A DNA stretch of 64,000 nucleotides, from contig NZ_JAPEMC010000001.1 of NCBI RefSeq assembly GCF_026343115.1, forward strand, positions 4,173,501 to 4,237,500. Reading direction: 5' to 3'. Made by a program: the position numbers and the translations under genes. Below, piece by piece: positions 23,577-32,203 of this stretch. The notes beneath the pieces are model-generated. The model did no database searches, was not told the origin of the DNA, and worked only from the letters and a program-made list of their open reading frames with translations. This stretch comes from Streptomyces sp. NBC_00102. Lineage in GTDB: Bacteria > Actinomycetota > Actinomycetes > Streptomycetales > Streptomycetaceae. How positions within the stretch are numbered: the first letter of the stretch is position 1; each line of letters opens with the position of its first letter.

Positions 23577-25930
23577 CCGCGGACCCGCGCGCAGCCGACC
23601 ACGGCGGGGGCGCCTCGCCCGCCCCGTCCTCCCCCCGCGCCGCCGTTCCCCTCGACCCCTCCCTCGCCCCGCCCGGCACCCGCGCGTTCCGCGACGCCGG
23701 AGGCATCCCCGCCGACCAGTGGCACGCCGACCAGGACGGCGAGACGCTCGTCCCCACCCACTGCTGCTTCTGCGGCGTCCAGTGCGGGATGTACCTGCGG
23801 GTCGACCGCGGCGGCAAGGTCTTCGGCGTCGAACCCCGCAACCACGACATCAACCGGATGCGGCTCTGCCCCAAGGGCATCAACGCCTACCAGCAGGTCA
23901 ACCACCCCGACCGGCTCACCGCCCCGCTGATGCGCCGCTCCCGCGACGAGGAGTTCGCCGAGGTCTCCTGGGACGAGGCGCTCGACTTCACCGTCTCCGA
24001 GATCCGCCGCATCCAGGAGATGTACGGAAAGGACGCGTTCGGCCTCCTCGGCGGGGCGAGCCTCTTCTCCGAGAAGACCTACCTGGTCGGCAAGTTCGCC
24101 CGGGTCGCGCTCAAGACCAAGCACGTCGACTACAACGGCCGGCTCTGCATGGTCAGCGCGGCCGGGGCCAACAAACTCGCCTTCGGCATCGACCGGGCCG
24201 GCAACCCCTTCTCCGACATCCTGCTCACCGACTGCCTGCTCATCGCAGGATCCAACGTCGGCGAATGCTTCCCGGTGCTGACCCAGTACGTCTGGGGAGC
24301 CCGGGACCGCGGCGCCAGTCTCATCGTCGTCGACCCGCGCGAGACCGCCGTCGCCCGCACCGCCGACATCCACGTGGCGCTCAAGCCCGGCACCGACTCG
24401 GCGTTCTTCAACTCCCTGCTCTGCGTGATCGTCGAGGAAGGGCTCGCCGACGAGGCCTACCTCGCCGAACACACCACCGGCTGGGAGGAGGTGAAGGCCA
24501 AGGCACTGGAGTACCCGCCCTCCCGTGCCGCCCAGATCTGCGGCGTCCCCGCGGAACAGATCTTCCAGGTCGCCCGGACCTTCGCCCGCGCCCCCAAGGC
24601 CATGGCCTGGCACGCCCGCGGCATCGAGCACCACTCGCAGGGCGTCGAGAACTGCCTCACCGTGATCAACCTCTGCGCCGCCACCGGCCACATCGGCAAA
24701 CCCGGCGCCGGATACGGAACCCTCACCGGCCAGGGCAACGGCCAGGGCGGCCGGGAGCACGGCCAGAAGGCCGACCTGCTGCCCGGCGGACGCTCCATCC
24801 TCAACGAGGAGCACCGCCGCCAGATCTGTGAGATCTGGGGCATCGAGGAGTCCGAACTCCCCACCGCCGGAACCTCCATGATGGAGATGGTCTGGCAGAT
24901 GCAACGCCGCGAGATCCGCGGCCTGATCGGCATCTGCAACAACCCCTTCGTCTCCCTTCCGAACTACCGGGTGGTCAAGGAGGGGTACGACGCCACCGAG
25001 TTCCACGCCCAGTTCGACTTCTTCCTCTCCGAGACCGCGGCCAACGCCCACGTGGTCTTTCCCGTCACCACCTGGGCCGAGGACGACGGCGTGATGGCCA
25101 ACGCGGAGGCGCGCGTCGTCAAGCACAACAAGGCCCAGGAACCGCCCCCCGGCGTACGCACCGACACCTGGGTGATGTGCGAACTCGCCCGGCGCCTCGG
25201 AGCGGGCGACAAGTTCGCCTTCGCCGACTCCCGCGAGGTCTTCGAGGAGCTGCGCACCGCCTCCCGGGGCACCGTCATCGACTACTACGGCATCACCTAC
25301 GAACGGCTGGAGGAGACCGGGGGCATCGCCTGGCCCTGCCCCTCCACCGACCACCCCGGCACCCCGCGCCTCTTCGAGGACGGCCGGACCTACCACGAGG
25401 ACGGCAGGATCCACCTCCAGGCCGTCGAGTGGCACCTGCCGATGGACCCGTACAGCGACGAGTTCCCGATGTCCCTGACCACCGGGCGCACCGTCGCGCA
25501 CTTCCTCTCCGGCAACCAGACACGCCGGCTGGGCGCCCTCGTGGAGCAGACGCCCCGCCCCTGGGCGGAGGTCCACCCCTCCCACGGCTTCCGCACCGGC
25601 GAACCCGTACGGGTCGTCACCCGGCGCGGCAGCGAGGTCTTCCCCGCCCTCGTCACCGAGGCGATCCGGCCCGACACCGTCTTCCTGCCGTACCACTGGC
25701 CGGTGCCCACCGCCGCCAACGCCCTCACCATCGACGCCCTCGACCCCCGTTCGAAGATCCCGGAGTACAAGGTGTGCGCCTGCCGCATCGAGCACGCCTC
25801 CGAACTCGACACCGTGCCCTCGCCGCCCGTCGCCCCCGGGCACGTCGCCTACCCGGAGACCCAGGTCTCCCGGACCGACCCGCTGCCCCCCACGTCCCCG
25901 CAGGGCCGTGGCACCTCGGAGAGGAGCTGA
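23573..25930 (+). CDS. Molybdopterin (bis-MGD) oxidoreductase catalytic subunit
   Basis: A 785-residue DMSO-reductase-family protein. An N-terminal 4Fe-4S motif C-x2-C-x3-C-x27-C uses C64, C67, C71 and C99. A candidate molybdenum-ligating Cys192 lies in YNGRLCMVSAAG, as in assimilatory nitrate reductase and Cys-type formate dehydrogenase. The MGD-binding domains are intact and the C-terminal molydop-binding domain ends near 755. There is no Tat signal, so it is cytoplasmic. Formate, nitrate or another oxyanion are all possible substrates. Confidence 0.82.
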   Translation: MTADPRAADHGGGASPAPSSPRAAVPLDPSLAPPGTRAFRDAGGIPADQWHADQDGETLVPTHCCFCGVQCGMYLRVDRGGKVFGVEPRNHDINRMRLCPKGINAYQQVNHPDRLTAPLMRRSRDEEFAEVSWDEALDFTVSEIRRIQEMYGKDAFGLLGGASLFSEKTYLVGKFARVALKTKHVDYNGRLCMVSAAGANKLAFGIDRAGNPFSDILLTDCLLIAGSNVGECFPVLTQYVWGARDRGASLIVVDPRETAVARTADIHVALKPGTDSAFFNSLLCVIVEEGLADEAYLAEHTTGWEEVKAKALEYPPSRAAQICGVPAEQIFQVARTFARAPKAMAWHARGIEHHSQGVENCLTVINLCAATGHIGKPGAGYGTLTGQGNGQGGREHGQKADLLPGGRSILNEEHRRQICEIWGIEESELPTAGTSMMEMVWQMQRREIRGLIGICNNPFVSLPNYRVVKEGYDATEFHAQFDFFLSETAANAHVVFPVTTWAEDDGVMANAEARVVKHNKAQEPPPGVRTDTWVMCELARRLGAGDKFAFADSREVFEELRTASRGTVIDYYGITYERLEETGGIAWPCPSTDHPGTPRLFEDGRTYHEDGRIHLQAVEWHLPMDPYSDEFPMSLTTGRTVAHFLSGNQTRRLGALVEQTPRPWAEVHPSHGFRTGEPVRVVTRRGSEVFPALVTEAIRPDTVFLPYHWPVPTAANALTIDALDPRSKIPEYKVCACRIEHASELDTVPSPPVAPGHVAYPETQVSRTDPLPPTSPQGRGTSERS

Positions 25931-25936
25931 CGCCCC

Positions 25937-26539
25937 GTGATGGGAAGAACGATCTTCATCGATCCCGGCCGCTGCATCGGCTGCCAGGCCTGCGTCTCCG
26001 CCTGCCGCGAATGCGACTCGCACCGCGGCAAGTCGATGATCCACCTCGACTACACCGACGAGGGACAGTCCGTCGCCTCCCTCCCCACCGTCTGCATGCA
26101 CTGCGAGGACCCCGTCGCCCCGTGCGCCGAGGTCTGCCCCGCCGACGCCATCCTCGTGACGGCCGACGGCGTGGTGCAGCAGGCCGACACCACCCGCTGC
26201 ATCGGCTGCGCCAACTGCGTCAACGCCTGCCCCTTCGGTGTACCCAAGATCGACCTCGGCGCGAAGCTCCAGATGAAGTGCAACCTCTGCTACGACCGCA
26301 CCGCCTACGGCCTCGCCCCCATGTGCGCCACCGTCTGCCCCACCGGAGCCCTCTTCTACGGAACGGTCGAGGAACTCCAGGCGGAGCGCCCCGGGGTCCA
26401 GGTCGCCGACACCTTCGTGTTCGGCTCGACCGAGGTGCGCACCGGAGTCGCCATGGTCGTCCCCGCGGACAAGGTCCAGTGGCCCGTACCCGGCGGGCTG
26501 CCCGTCGTCGAGATCAACGGTAAGGACGTCCGCCGATGA
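25937..26539 (+). CDS. 4Fe-4S ferredoxin-type electron-transfer subunit
   Basis: A 200-residue protein with four Cys clusters of the DmsB/FdhB/HycB type: CIGCQACVSACREC, CMHCEDP with later CAEVCP, CIGCANCVNACP, and CNLCYDR with CATVCP. That implies up to four [4Fe-4S] centres forming a wire between the Mo subunit and the membrane subunit. The start is GTG 25937 with a GAGGAG site (ATG 25940 is the alternative). The stop overlaps the Rieske gene by 4 nt. Confidence 0.85.
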   Translation: MMGRTIFIDPGRCIGCQACVSACRECDSHRGKSMIHLDYTDEGQSVASLPTVCMHCEDPVAPCAEVCPADAILVTADGVVQQADTTRCIGCANCVNACPFGVPKIDLGAKLQMKCNLCYDRTAYGLAPMCATVCPTGALFYGTVEELQAERPGVQVADTFVFGSTEVRTGVAMVVPADKVQWPVPGGLPVVEINGKDVRR

Positions 26540-27351
26540 GCATCACCGAACAGCCCCCGGGCAACGAACGTCCCACCGGGAACGACCCCCGCGACGCCCT
26601 CCACGACCGGATCTCCGCCGACGCCCTCACCACCCGCCGCGACTACCTCCGCATCGTCACCACCGTCTCCGGCGGACTGGCCGTCGGCGGCATCGGGGTG
26701 GCCGCCGGCATCCTGCACCGGCACGGCGACACCGACGACGGGAAGCCGGCCCAGCCCAAGAGGATCGCCTCCCGGCTGCTTCCCGGGGAGTCCCTCGCCT
26801 TCCGCTACCCCGGCGAGGAGGACCGCGCGGTGGCCGTACGGCTCGACGACGGCACTCTCGTCGGCTACTCCGCGATCTGCACCCACCTCGCCTGCGCCGT
26901 GCTGTGGCGGCAGGACCGGGGCGTCGAGGGCGAGCTGTACTGCCCTTGCCACGAGGGCGTCTTCGACGCGCGCACCGGCGAGGTCACGGCCGGACCGCCG
27001 CCCCGCGGGCTGCCCAAGGTGGTCGTCACCGAGGAGTCCGACGGCAGCATCTGGGCGATCGGCACCACCCGGTCCGGCGAGTCCATCGAGGAAGGCGTCT
27101 GCCGCCAGCTCAGGGAGACCAACCCCGGCCTCGCCGGCCGCCTCGACTGCCCCGGAACCACCGACGGCGTCGAAGCACCGGGCCGCAGCGGGAACGGCAG
27201 CACCGAGGCGCCGGACCGCGGCAGAACGGCCTCCGCGCACCGCGTCCGGAGTACGGAAGCGGGCGGGGGAGCGGTCGGCGGAGCAGCTGGGGGAGCGGTC
27301 GGCGGAGTAGCCGGGGGAGCGGTCGCGGGAACGGCGGGTGGCCGGGCATGA
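26536..27351 (+). CDS. Rieske [2Fe-2S] protein with Gly/Ala-rich tail
   Basis: A 271-residue protein. A Tat-like TRRDYLR motif at about 33-39 is followed by a hydrophobic segment (41-60). The Rieske centre has CTHLAC and CPCHEG, the form with the extra disulfide Cys pair seen in cytochrome bc1/b6f Rieske proteins. After residue 190 the sequence is low complexity, ending in GGAVGG/AGGAVGG repeats. It is coupled to its neighbours by ATGA overlaps on both sides, so it belongs to this Mo-enzyme complex rather than the bc1 complex. Confidence 0.82.
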   Translation: MSITEQPPGNERPTGNDPRDALHDRISADALTTRRDYLRIVTTVSGGLAVGGIGVAAGILHRHGDTDDGKPAQPKRIASRLLPGESLAFRYPGEEDRAVAVRLDDGTLVGYSAICTHLACAVLWRQDRGVEGELYCPCHEGVFDARTGEVTAGPPPRGLPKVVVTEESDGSIWAIGTTRSGESIEEGVCRQLRETNPGLAGRLDCPGTTDGVEAPGRSGNGSTEAPDRGRTASAHRVRSTEAGGGAVGGAAGGAVGGVAGGAVAGTAGGRA

Positions 27352-27728
27352 CCGAGGAACAGCCGCCGCCCGAGGGCCCGGCGTACCCCGAGTACCACCC
27401 GGGAAGCGCCCGGCCCGAGCTGAACCGGCCCGTCAAGGAGCGCTATCCGCAGATCCGGCCCACCAGCGGGTACGGCGACCCCCGGGTCCGGCACACCGGT
27501 CCGGGGCCCGGAGCGGGCACCGATCAGGAGCCCGAGCGGTCGGCCAAGCTGACCGCCCGCCTGGTCCTGGCCATGACCGTGGTCGTCGGCCAGCTCTGGG
27601 GCCTGCTGGTGATCATCGACGAGTGGATGGAGGGCAACACCGGGACCGCATGGTGGGGCGCCGGCTTCCTCTGCCTGTCGTTCCTGGTGGTCCTCGGGCT
27701 CTGGTGGCTGGACCCGAAGGACCGCTGA
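27348..27728 (+). CDS. Small two-helix membrane subunit of the oxidoreductase operon
   Basis: A 126-residue protein: a Pro-rich soluble N-terminus of about 60 residues, then two membrane helices (about 65-88 and 100-118) ending WWLDPKDR. ATGA overlap with the Rieske gene. I do not recognise the family. It is probably a structural subunit or membrane anchor of the five-gene complex. Confidence 0.65.
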   Translation: MTEEQPPPEGPAYPEYHPGSARPELNRPVKERYPQIRPTSGYGDPRVRHTGPGPGAGTDQEPERSAKLTARLVLAMTVVVGQLWGLLVIIDEWMEGNTGTAWWGAGFLCLSFLVVLGLWWLDPKDR

Positions 27729-27772
27729 CCGGCCCGGCGGGGCCGGTGCTCCCGCAGCCGTACCCTGGAAGC

Positions 27773-28009
27773 ATGAGCACCGCCCCCGCCCCCGGATCCA
27801 GCGAGCCGCAGCCGCGGACCCCCGAACACGCTGAAGACGCTGAACACGCCCACCAGGCCAAGCCGCGGCCGAAGTTGCACTTCGGTGATCCGCTGGACCA
27901 GCAGTCGTCCGACGACACGGACCGGGGCTGGGGAGAACGTCCCGCAGCCGGTGGCAGCGCCGCCGATCTCGCCCGCTTCCTCGACGAGAAGCCCCCGCAC
28001 CACATCTGA
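27773..28009 (+). CDS. Small acidic hypothetical protein
   Basis: A 78-residue soluble, acidic and His/Pro-containing protein with LHFGDPLDQQSSDDTDRGWG in the middle and a conserved-looking C-terminus SAADLARFLDEKPPHHI. ATG 27773 follows a GGAAGC site. There is no membrane segment and no known motif. It lies 44 nt after the oxidoreductase operon and may be read from it, though I think it is an independent Streptomyces gene. Confidence 0.6.
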   Translation: MSTAPAPGSSEPQPRTPEHAEDAEHAHQAKPRPKLHFGDPLDQQSSDDTDRGWGERPAAGGSAADLARFLDEKPPHHI

Positions 28010-28098
28010 GCGGTCCGAGTCCGAGCCGTCCGAGCCGCCGGCCCCGCGGTGTCCCGGGCCGTGAAGTCCCGGCGCGCACCACGGCCGTGGTGGTTCGC

Positions 28099-28869
28099 TC
28101 ACGCATCCGACACCGCCACGAGCAACTCCCCCGAGGCATGGGCACCGGCCAGGGCCACCGCCGTCTCGCGGGTCACCGACAGCATCACCAGCGCACCCCC
28201 GTCCGGATCTCCCGCTCCCGGGGACACCGGCCAGTCGGCGAGCGCCCGATCCGGCCGCTCCGCCGGGCCCCCGGCGGCCGAGCCCGGGACACGGCGGACC
28301 CGTACGTCGTGCGCCACCACCTTCGCGTCGCCCCCGGCCGGGGCGGAGATCACGTCCACCCGGTCGCCGGGGCGCAGCAGCCGCACCGTCGCCGCGTCCG
28401 CGATCCGTACCGGGGCGGACACCAGGCGCACCGGGGAGCGTGGGCGCTCCGGTGCTGGTACGCCCGCCGCACTGCCCTCCGTCGCCCCGAGGCCCGAGGC
28501 GGCGAGCGCGGCGGCGGCCAGCGCGAAACCGGCCGCCAGCGCGCGGTGCCGGCCGTACAGCGCGCGCCGTAAACGCAACGCCCCACCGCCGCCCCGCACC
28601 CGCAGTGGGGCGAAGTCGGGGACTCGGCACAAGGGCGGTACGGGCGTCGGAAGCCGGGCGGTCCCGTCAGGGCGCGCCCACCCCGGAGCGGTCCGGGCGG
28701 GGCCTGTCCGCGAGGGTGCGCCGGGGGAGACGGGGAGGCCGGGATGCCCGGCCGCCGAAAGAGCGGAGGACGGCCGGCTCGTGGTGTCCGGGAACGTCGT
28801 GGTGTCCGGGAACGTCGTGGTGTCCGGGAACGTCGTGGTCTTCGGGAACGTCGTGGTGTTCGGGAACAT
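28099..28869 (-). CDS. SAF-domain (CpaB/RcpC-like) protein with N-terminal hexapeptide repeats
   Basis: A 256-residue protein from ATG 28869 with an AGGTGA site. It opens with about four TTTFP(D/K) hexapeptides. A basic linker leads to one membrane helix around residues 110-127, then a SAF domain with PVRLVSAPVRIADAATVRLL and LRPGDRVDVISAP. CpaB/RcpC-type SAF proteins act in Flp pilus assembly outside the membrane. No pilus genes are adjacent, so the role here is open. The N-terminal repeats may be a local expansion. Confidence 0.72.
   Translation of the reverse strand: MFPNTTTFPKTTTFPDTTTFPDTTTFPDTTSRPSSALSAAGHPGLPVSPGAPSRTGPARTAPGWARPDGTARLPTPVPPLCRVPDFAPLRVRGGGGALRLRRALYGRHRALAAGFALAAAALAASGLGATEGSAAGVPAPERPRSPVRLVSAPVRIADAATVRLLRPGDRVDVISAPAGGDAKVVAHDVRVRRVPGSAAGGPAERPDRALADWPVSPGAGDPDGGALVMLSVTRETAVALAGAHASGELLVAVSDA
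28778..28867. repeat. Five tandem 18-bp repeats in the SAF-gene N-terminus
   Basis: Five units like GTCGTGGTGTCCGGGAAC run end to end with few changes and read TTTFP(D/K) on the minus strand. They begin at the start codon of the SAF gene. Copy number could vary by slippage, changing the length of the cytoplasmic tail in steps of six residues. Confidence 0.85.
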
Positions 28870-29027
28870 GGTGTCACCTGGATCTGCGTGCGGAAGTCCG
28901 CCGGATGCCCCGGTCGGACCCCCTCACGATCCCCCGTGCGCAGCGATCCCGCCGGGGCCTGTGGACGGTCCACCGATTGTGGACAACTCCGCCACCCGCA
29001 GGGGTGAAACCACCACGACCCGAGCCT

Positions 29028-29936
29028 CTACGGCAGCGTGATCCCCGTGTCGAGGCCGTCCAGCGCGCGGGAGCACACGCAGTCGCGGTTCTCCCCGGAA
29101 GGCAGCTGCGCCACCGTGTCGAAGAGCACCGAACGCAGCCGGTCGACGTTCTCCGCGAACACGTGGAGCACCTCCTCGTGGGAGACCCCTTCGCCCGCCT
29201 CGGCCCCCGCGTCCAGGTCCGTGACCAGGGTCATCGTGGAGTAGCAGAGGCCCAGTTCGCGGGCGAGCACGGCCTCGGGGTGGCCGGTCATCCCCACCAC
29301 CGACCAGCCCATCGCCGCGTGCCAGCGCGATTCGGCGCGGGTCGAGAAGCGCGGGCCCTCGACCACCACGAGCGTCCCGCCGTCGACCGCGTCCCAGTCC
29401 CGTCCGCGTGCCGCCGCGAGCGCGGCGGCACGCCCCCTGGGGCAGTAGGGGTCGGCGAATCCGAGGTGCACGACGTTCGGCACCGTGCCGTCGGGCAGCG
29501 GTTCGCCGTCGTAGTAGGTCTGGGTGCGGGCCTTGGTGCGGTCGACCAGCTGGTCCGGTACGAGCAGCGTGCCCGGTCCGTACTCGGGCCGCAGCCCGCC
29601 GACCGCGCACGGGCCGAGCACCTGGCTCACGCCGACGGAACGCAGTGCCCACAGGTTGGCGCGGTAGTTGATGCGGTGCGGCGGAAGGTGGTGGCCGCGC
29701 CCGTGCCGGGGCAGGAAGGCGACCGGGCGTCCGGCGATCTCGCCGAGGAAGAGGGAGTCGCTGGGGTCCCCGTACGGCGTCTCCACCCGGACCTCGGTGA
29801 CGTCGTCCAGGAAGGAGTAGAAGCCCGAGCCCCCGATGACACCGATCTCCGCGCGGAGCCCCGGGGCCTCGCCCGCGACCGCCGCTTCGGCCGTATCCCC
29901 GCCCGTACCCGTACCCGTACCCGTACCAGCGCTCAT
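29028..29936 (-). CDS. mtnP: S-methyl-5'-thioadenosine phosphorylase
   Basis: A 302-residue MTAP/PNP-family protein. Phosphate-site GVIGGSGFYSF lies near 32-42, GRGHHLPPHRINYRAN near 80-95, the substrate region has VVVEGPRFSTRAES and the catalytic Asp is in TLVTDLDAGAEAG. It splits methylthioadenosine into adenine and methylthioribose-1-phosphate for methionine salvage. A Gly-Thr repeat at residues 4-12 precedes the fold. It is next to FmdB on the same strand. Confidence 0.9.
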   Translation of the reverse strand: MSAGTGTGTGTGGDTAEAAVAGEAPGLRAEIGVIGGSGFYSFLDDVTEVRVETPYGDPSDSLFLGEIAGRPVAFLPRHGRGHHLPPHRINYRANLWALRSVGVSQVLGPCAVGGLRPEYGPGTLLVPDQLVDRTKARTQTYYDGEPLPDGTVPNVVHLGFADPYCPRGRAAALAAARGRDWDAVDGGTLVVVEGPRFSTRAESRWHAAMGWSVVGMTGHPEAVLARELGLCYSTMTLVTDLDAGAEAGEGVSHEEVLHVFAENVDRLRSVLFDTVAQLPSGENRDCVCSRALDGLDTGITLP

Positions 29937-30037
29937 GCCGTCCCCCCGGCCCTGCGCGTACCCGCGTCCGTGATCGTGCCTGCGTTCACCATGCGGGTCA
30001 GGCTAAGGGCTGTCCCGCCGCGGGGGACAGCACGAAG

Positions 30038-30064
30038 ACTCCGCCGAGGTGATCGGCGGAGTCC
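30038..30064 (-). terminator. Terminator after FmdB gene
   Basis: Perfect 11-base arms GACTCCGCCGA and TCGGCGGAGTC flank a 5-nt loop, 59 nt past the FmdB stop on the minus strand. Confidence 0.65.
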
Positions 30065-30122
30065 CGGTGAAGCGGTGTGTACGCGGTGAGGCGGTGGCGC
30101 TGCGTGCTGCGTGCTGCCAGGC

Positions 30123-30476
30123 TCAGGCGGCCGAGCCGCTCGACGAGGTCGAGGCGGACGACGAACCGGACGACGAGGCCGACGCGGTCGAAGCCGAGGA
30201 CGAGCCCGAGTCGGAGCCCGAGGAGCTCGACGAGGAAGACGACTTCGCGGAGTCGGACGACTTCGTGGACGACGAAGCAGGCGTGCTGCTCGACGACGAT
30301 CCACGGCTGTCGTTCCGGTAGAAACCGGAACCCTTGAAGACGATGCCGACCGCGGAGAACACCTTCTTGAGGCGTCCATTGCAGTTCGGGCACACGGTCA
30401 AGGCGTCATCGGTGAACTTCTGCACCGCCTCAAGGCCTTCGCCACATTCGGTGCACTGGTACTGATAGGTCGGCAC
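30123..30476 (-). CDS. FmdB-family zinc-ribbon protein with Ser-rich tail
   Basis: A 117-residue protein. The N-terminal 42 residues are the FmdB regulatory zinc ribbon: MPTYQYQCTECGEGLE and VCPNCNG supply the two CxxC pairs. SAVGIVFKGSGFY follows. From residue 58 on the protein is almost only Ser, Ala, Thr, Gly and Asp, a disordered tail. AGGAG-type site before ATG 30476. Function is unknown in Streptomyces; FmdB members are thought to bind nucleic acid or protein. Confidence 0.85.
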   Translation of the reverse strand: MPTYQYQCTECGEGLEAVQKFTDDALTVCPNCNGRLKKVFSAVGIVFKGSGFYRNDSRGSSSSSTPASSSTKSSDSAKSSSSSSSSGSDSGSSSASTASASSSGSSSASTSSSGSAA

Positions 30477-30542
30477 TTGCTCCTCCTGGCACTCTCACTC
30501 AGTGAGTGCTAACGACGTTCCATACTGACGTATTCCGTGGAA

Positions 30543-31823
30543 TCAGTCCACCGTGACTGGCTTCCGGTGACCGATCCCACGTGCCACGGCCCGCCCGGAA
30601 GAGGCCGGAAGCAGCCGAGAACGCAGGGCCAGCAGGGTCGCCAGTGCGAGCACCGTGGCCACCAGCGGCACCACGAATCCGCTGCTCGCGCCCCTTTCGT
30701 CGGCCAGCCGGCCGGCCACCGTGACGGCCCCGGCCTGTCCCAGGGCCACCGCGCCGGTCAGCCAGGTGAACGCCTCGGTCCGCGCGGTGGCCGGGACCAG
30801 CGCGTCGACCAGGGTGTACCCACTGATCAGCGCGGGCGCGATGGAGAGCCCGACCAGGAAGCCGAGCCCTGCCATCAGCGGCGCGGAGTGCACCGCCCAG
30901 AGCGCGGATGCGGTCAGGGTCAGGGCGGCGTACCCGACGATCAGCCTGCGGCGGGGGCCGCGCTTCCAGGCGACGGCGCCGCAGACGATCCCGGCCAGCA
31001 TGTTGCCGGAGGCGAAGACCCCGTAGAGCAGGCCGTTCACCCCGGGGTGGCCGATCTCCTCGGCGAACGCGGTCAGCGAGACCTGCATGCCGCCGAAGAC
31101 CGCGCCGATGCCCAGGAAGGTGACCGCGAGCACCCGGACACCGGGGACCGCGAGGGCGGAGGTGCGGGGCGCGGAGTCCGCGGTGGGGGAGTGCGTGGCG
31201 GGCTCGGTGGAGCGCCGCGCCGCGAAGAGCGCCCCGCCGAGCAGGGTCAGCCCCGCCTCGGTCACCAGCCCGGCCGCCGGGTGCACCCCGGTGCAGAGGG
31301 CGGTGGTGAGTACGGGCCCCAGGACGAAGGTGAACTCGTCCGTCACCGATTCGAACGCGGCGGCCGTCGCCATCAGCGGGGAGGCCGGGCGGCCGGGTGC
31401 GGCCCCGAGCAGTGCCGCCCAGCGGGCGCGCACCATGGGGCCGATCTGCGGGATCGAGGCACCGGTCGGCACGGCGGCGGCGAAGAGCGCCCACAGGGGC
31501 GCGTGCGCCAGCGCGAGCGCCGTCAGCGCCCCCACCGACACCGAGTGCGTCAGTACGCCGGGCAGCAGCACGGTCCGCTGCCCGAACCGGTCAGCCAGTC
31601 GGCCGCTCTGCGGCGCGAACAGGGCCATCGAGACGCCGGAGACCGCCGCGACGGCGCCCGCGCTGCCGTAGGAGCCGGTGGTGTGCTGGACGAGCAGGAC
31701 GATGCCGATGGTCAGCATCGCGAAGGGCTGCCGGGCGGCGAAGCCCGGGAGCAGGAAGGTCCACGCACCGGGGGTGCGCAGCAGTTGCCCGTATCCGGGG
31801 CGGACGGGGACCGTGGACGCCAC
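30543..31823 (-). CDS. MFS transporter (12 TM)
   Basis: A 426-residue major facilitator starting near ATG 31823. Twelve hydrophobic segments are visible and the loop 2-3 motif reads GRLADRFGQR. No specific-substrate motif is recognised. It has the make-up of Actinobacteria sugar or drug efflux MFS proteins. An inverted repeat about 180 nt upstream (32007-32023) may be its operator. It stands alone between FmdB and the antiporter. Confidence 0.82.
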   Translation of the reverse strand: MASTVPVRPGYGQLLRTPGAWTFLLPGFAARQPFAMLTIGIVLLVQHTTGSYGSAGAVAAVSGVSMALFAPQSGRLADRFGQRTVLLPGVLTHSVSVGALTALALAHAPLWALFAAAVPTGASIPQIGPMVRARWAALLGAAPGRPASPLMATAAAFESVTDEFTFVLGPVLTTALCTGVHPAAGLVTEAGLTLLGGALFAARRSTEPATHSPTADSAPRTSALAVPGVRVLAVTFLGIGAVFGGMQVSLTAFAEEIGHPGVNGLLYGVFASGNMLAGIVCGAVAWKRGPRRRLIVGYAALTLTASALWAVHSAPLMAGLGFLVGLSIAPALISGYTLVDALVPATARTEAFTWLTGAVALGQAGAVTVAGRLADERGASSGFVVPLVATVLALATLLALRSRLLPASSGRAVARGIGHRKPVTVD

Positions 31824-32203
31824 GGCCGTGCCTTTCTGCCGCCTGGTGGCACCGCGCCCGTGACGCCGTCGAGGCGTACGGGGGCTGCCGAGAGCTGTCC
31901 TCTTCGCGCGGAACTGCGGTAGATGCCGGGCGTCCCGCTCAAGGGGTGCGGAGGAGCGACGCCACGACCGCCATACGGTCGCGCCAGCTCTGCATCAGAC
32001 AGAGTTGGTCGATCAGATCGACCTCATGTTACAGCCGGAAGTCGCGGCGGTACGGGGTCGCGGGCGGCGTACCCGGTACGTACGCGCGGTACGGGCGCCC
32101 AGGGCGCGCGCACCGGGGCGAGCGGCCCGCGTCGGCCCGCACCCCTGCCGTATACGGCTCCGCACGGGACCGGGCACCTCGCGCCCGGGCACCTCGCGCC
32201 CGG
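31824..32203. other. Intergenic region with inverted repeat
   Basis: A 380-nt gap with no supported ORF. It holds a perfect dyad with arms GGTCGAT and ATCGACC around CAG at 32007-32023, upstream of the minus-strand MFS gene. The sequence from 32040 to 32200 is GC-rich with C/G runs that lie after the antiporter stop. Confidence 0.5.

Noticed and set aside
23543..26101. 852-residue minus-strand frame opposite the molybdopterin subunit
   Set aside because: An antisense shadow of the GC-rich catalytic subunit gene. It has no family signatures.
30049..30321. Very acidic plus-strand frame opposite FmdB
   Set aside because: It is the antisense of the Ser-rich tail of the FmdB gene. The zinc-ribbon gene on the minus strand is the real one.
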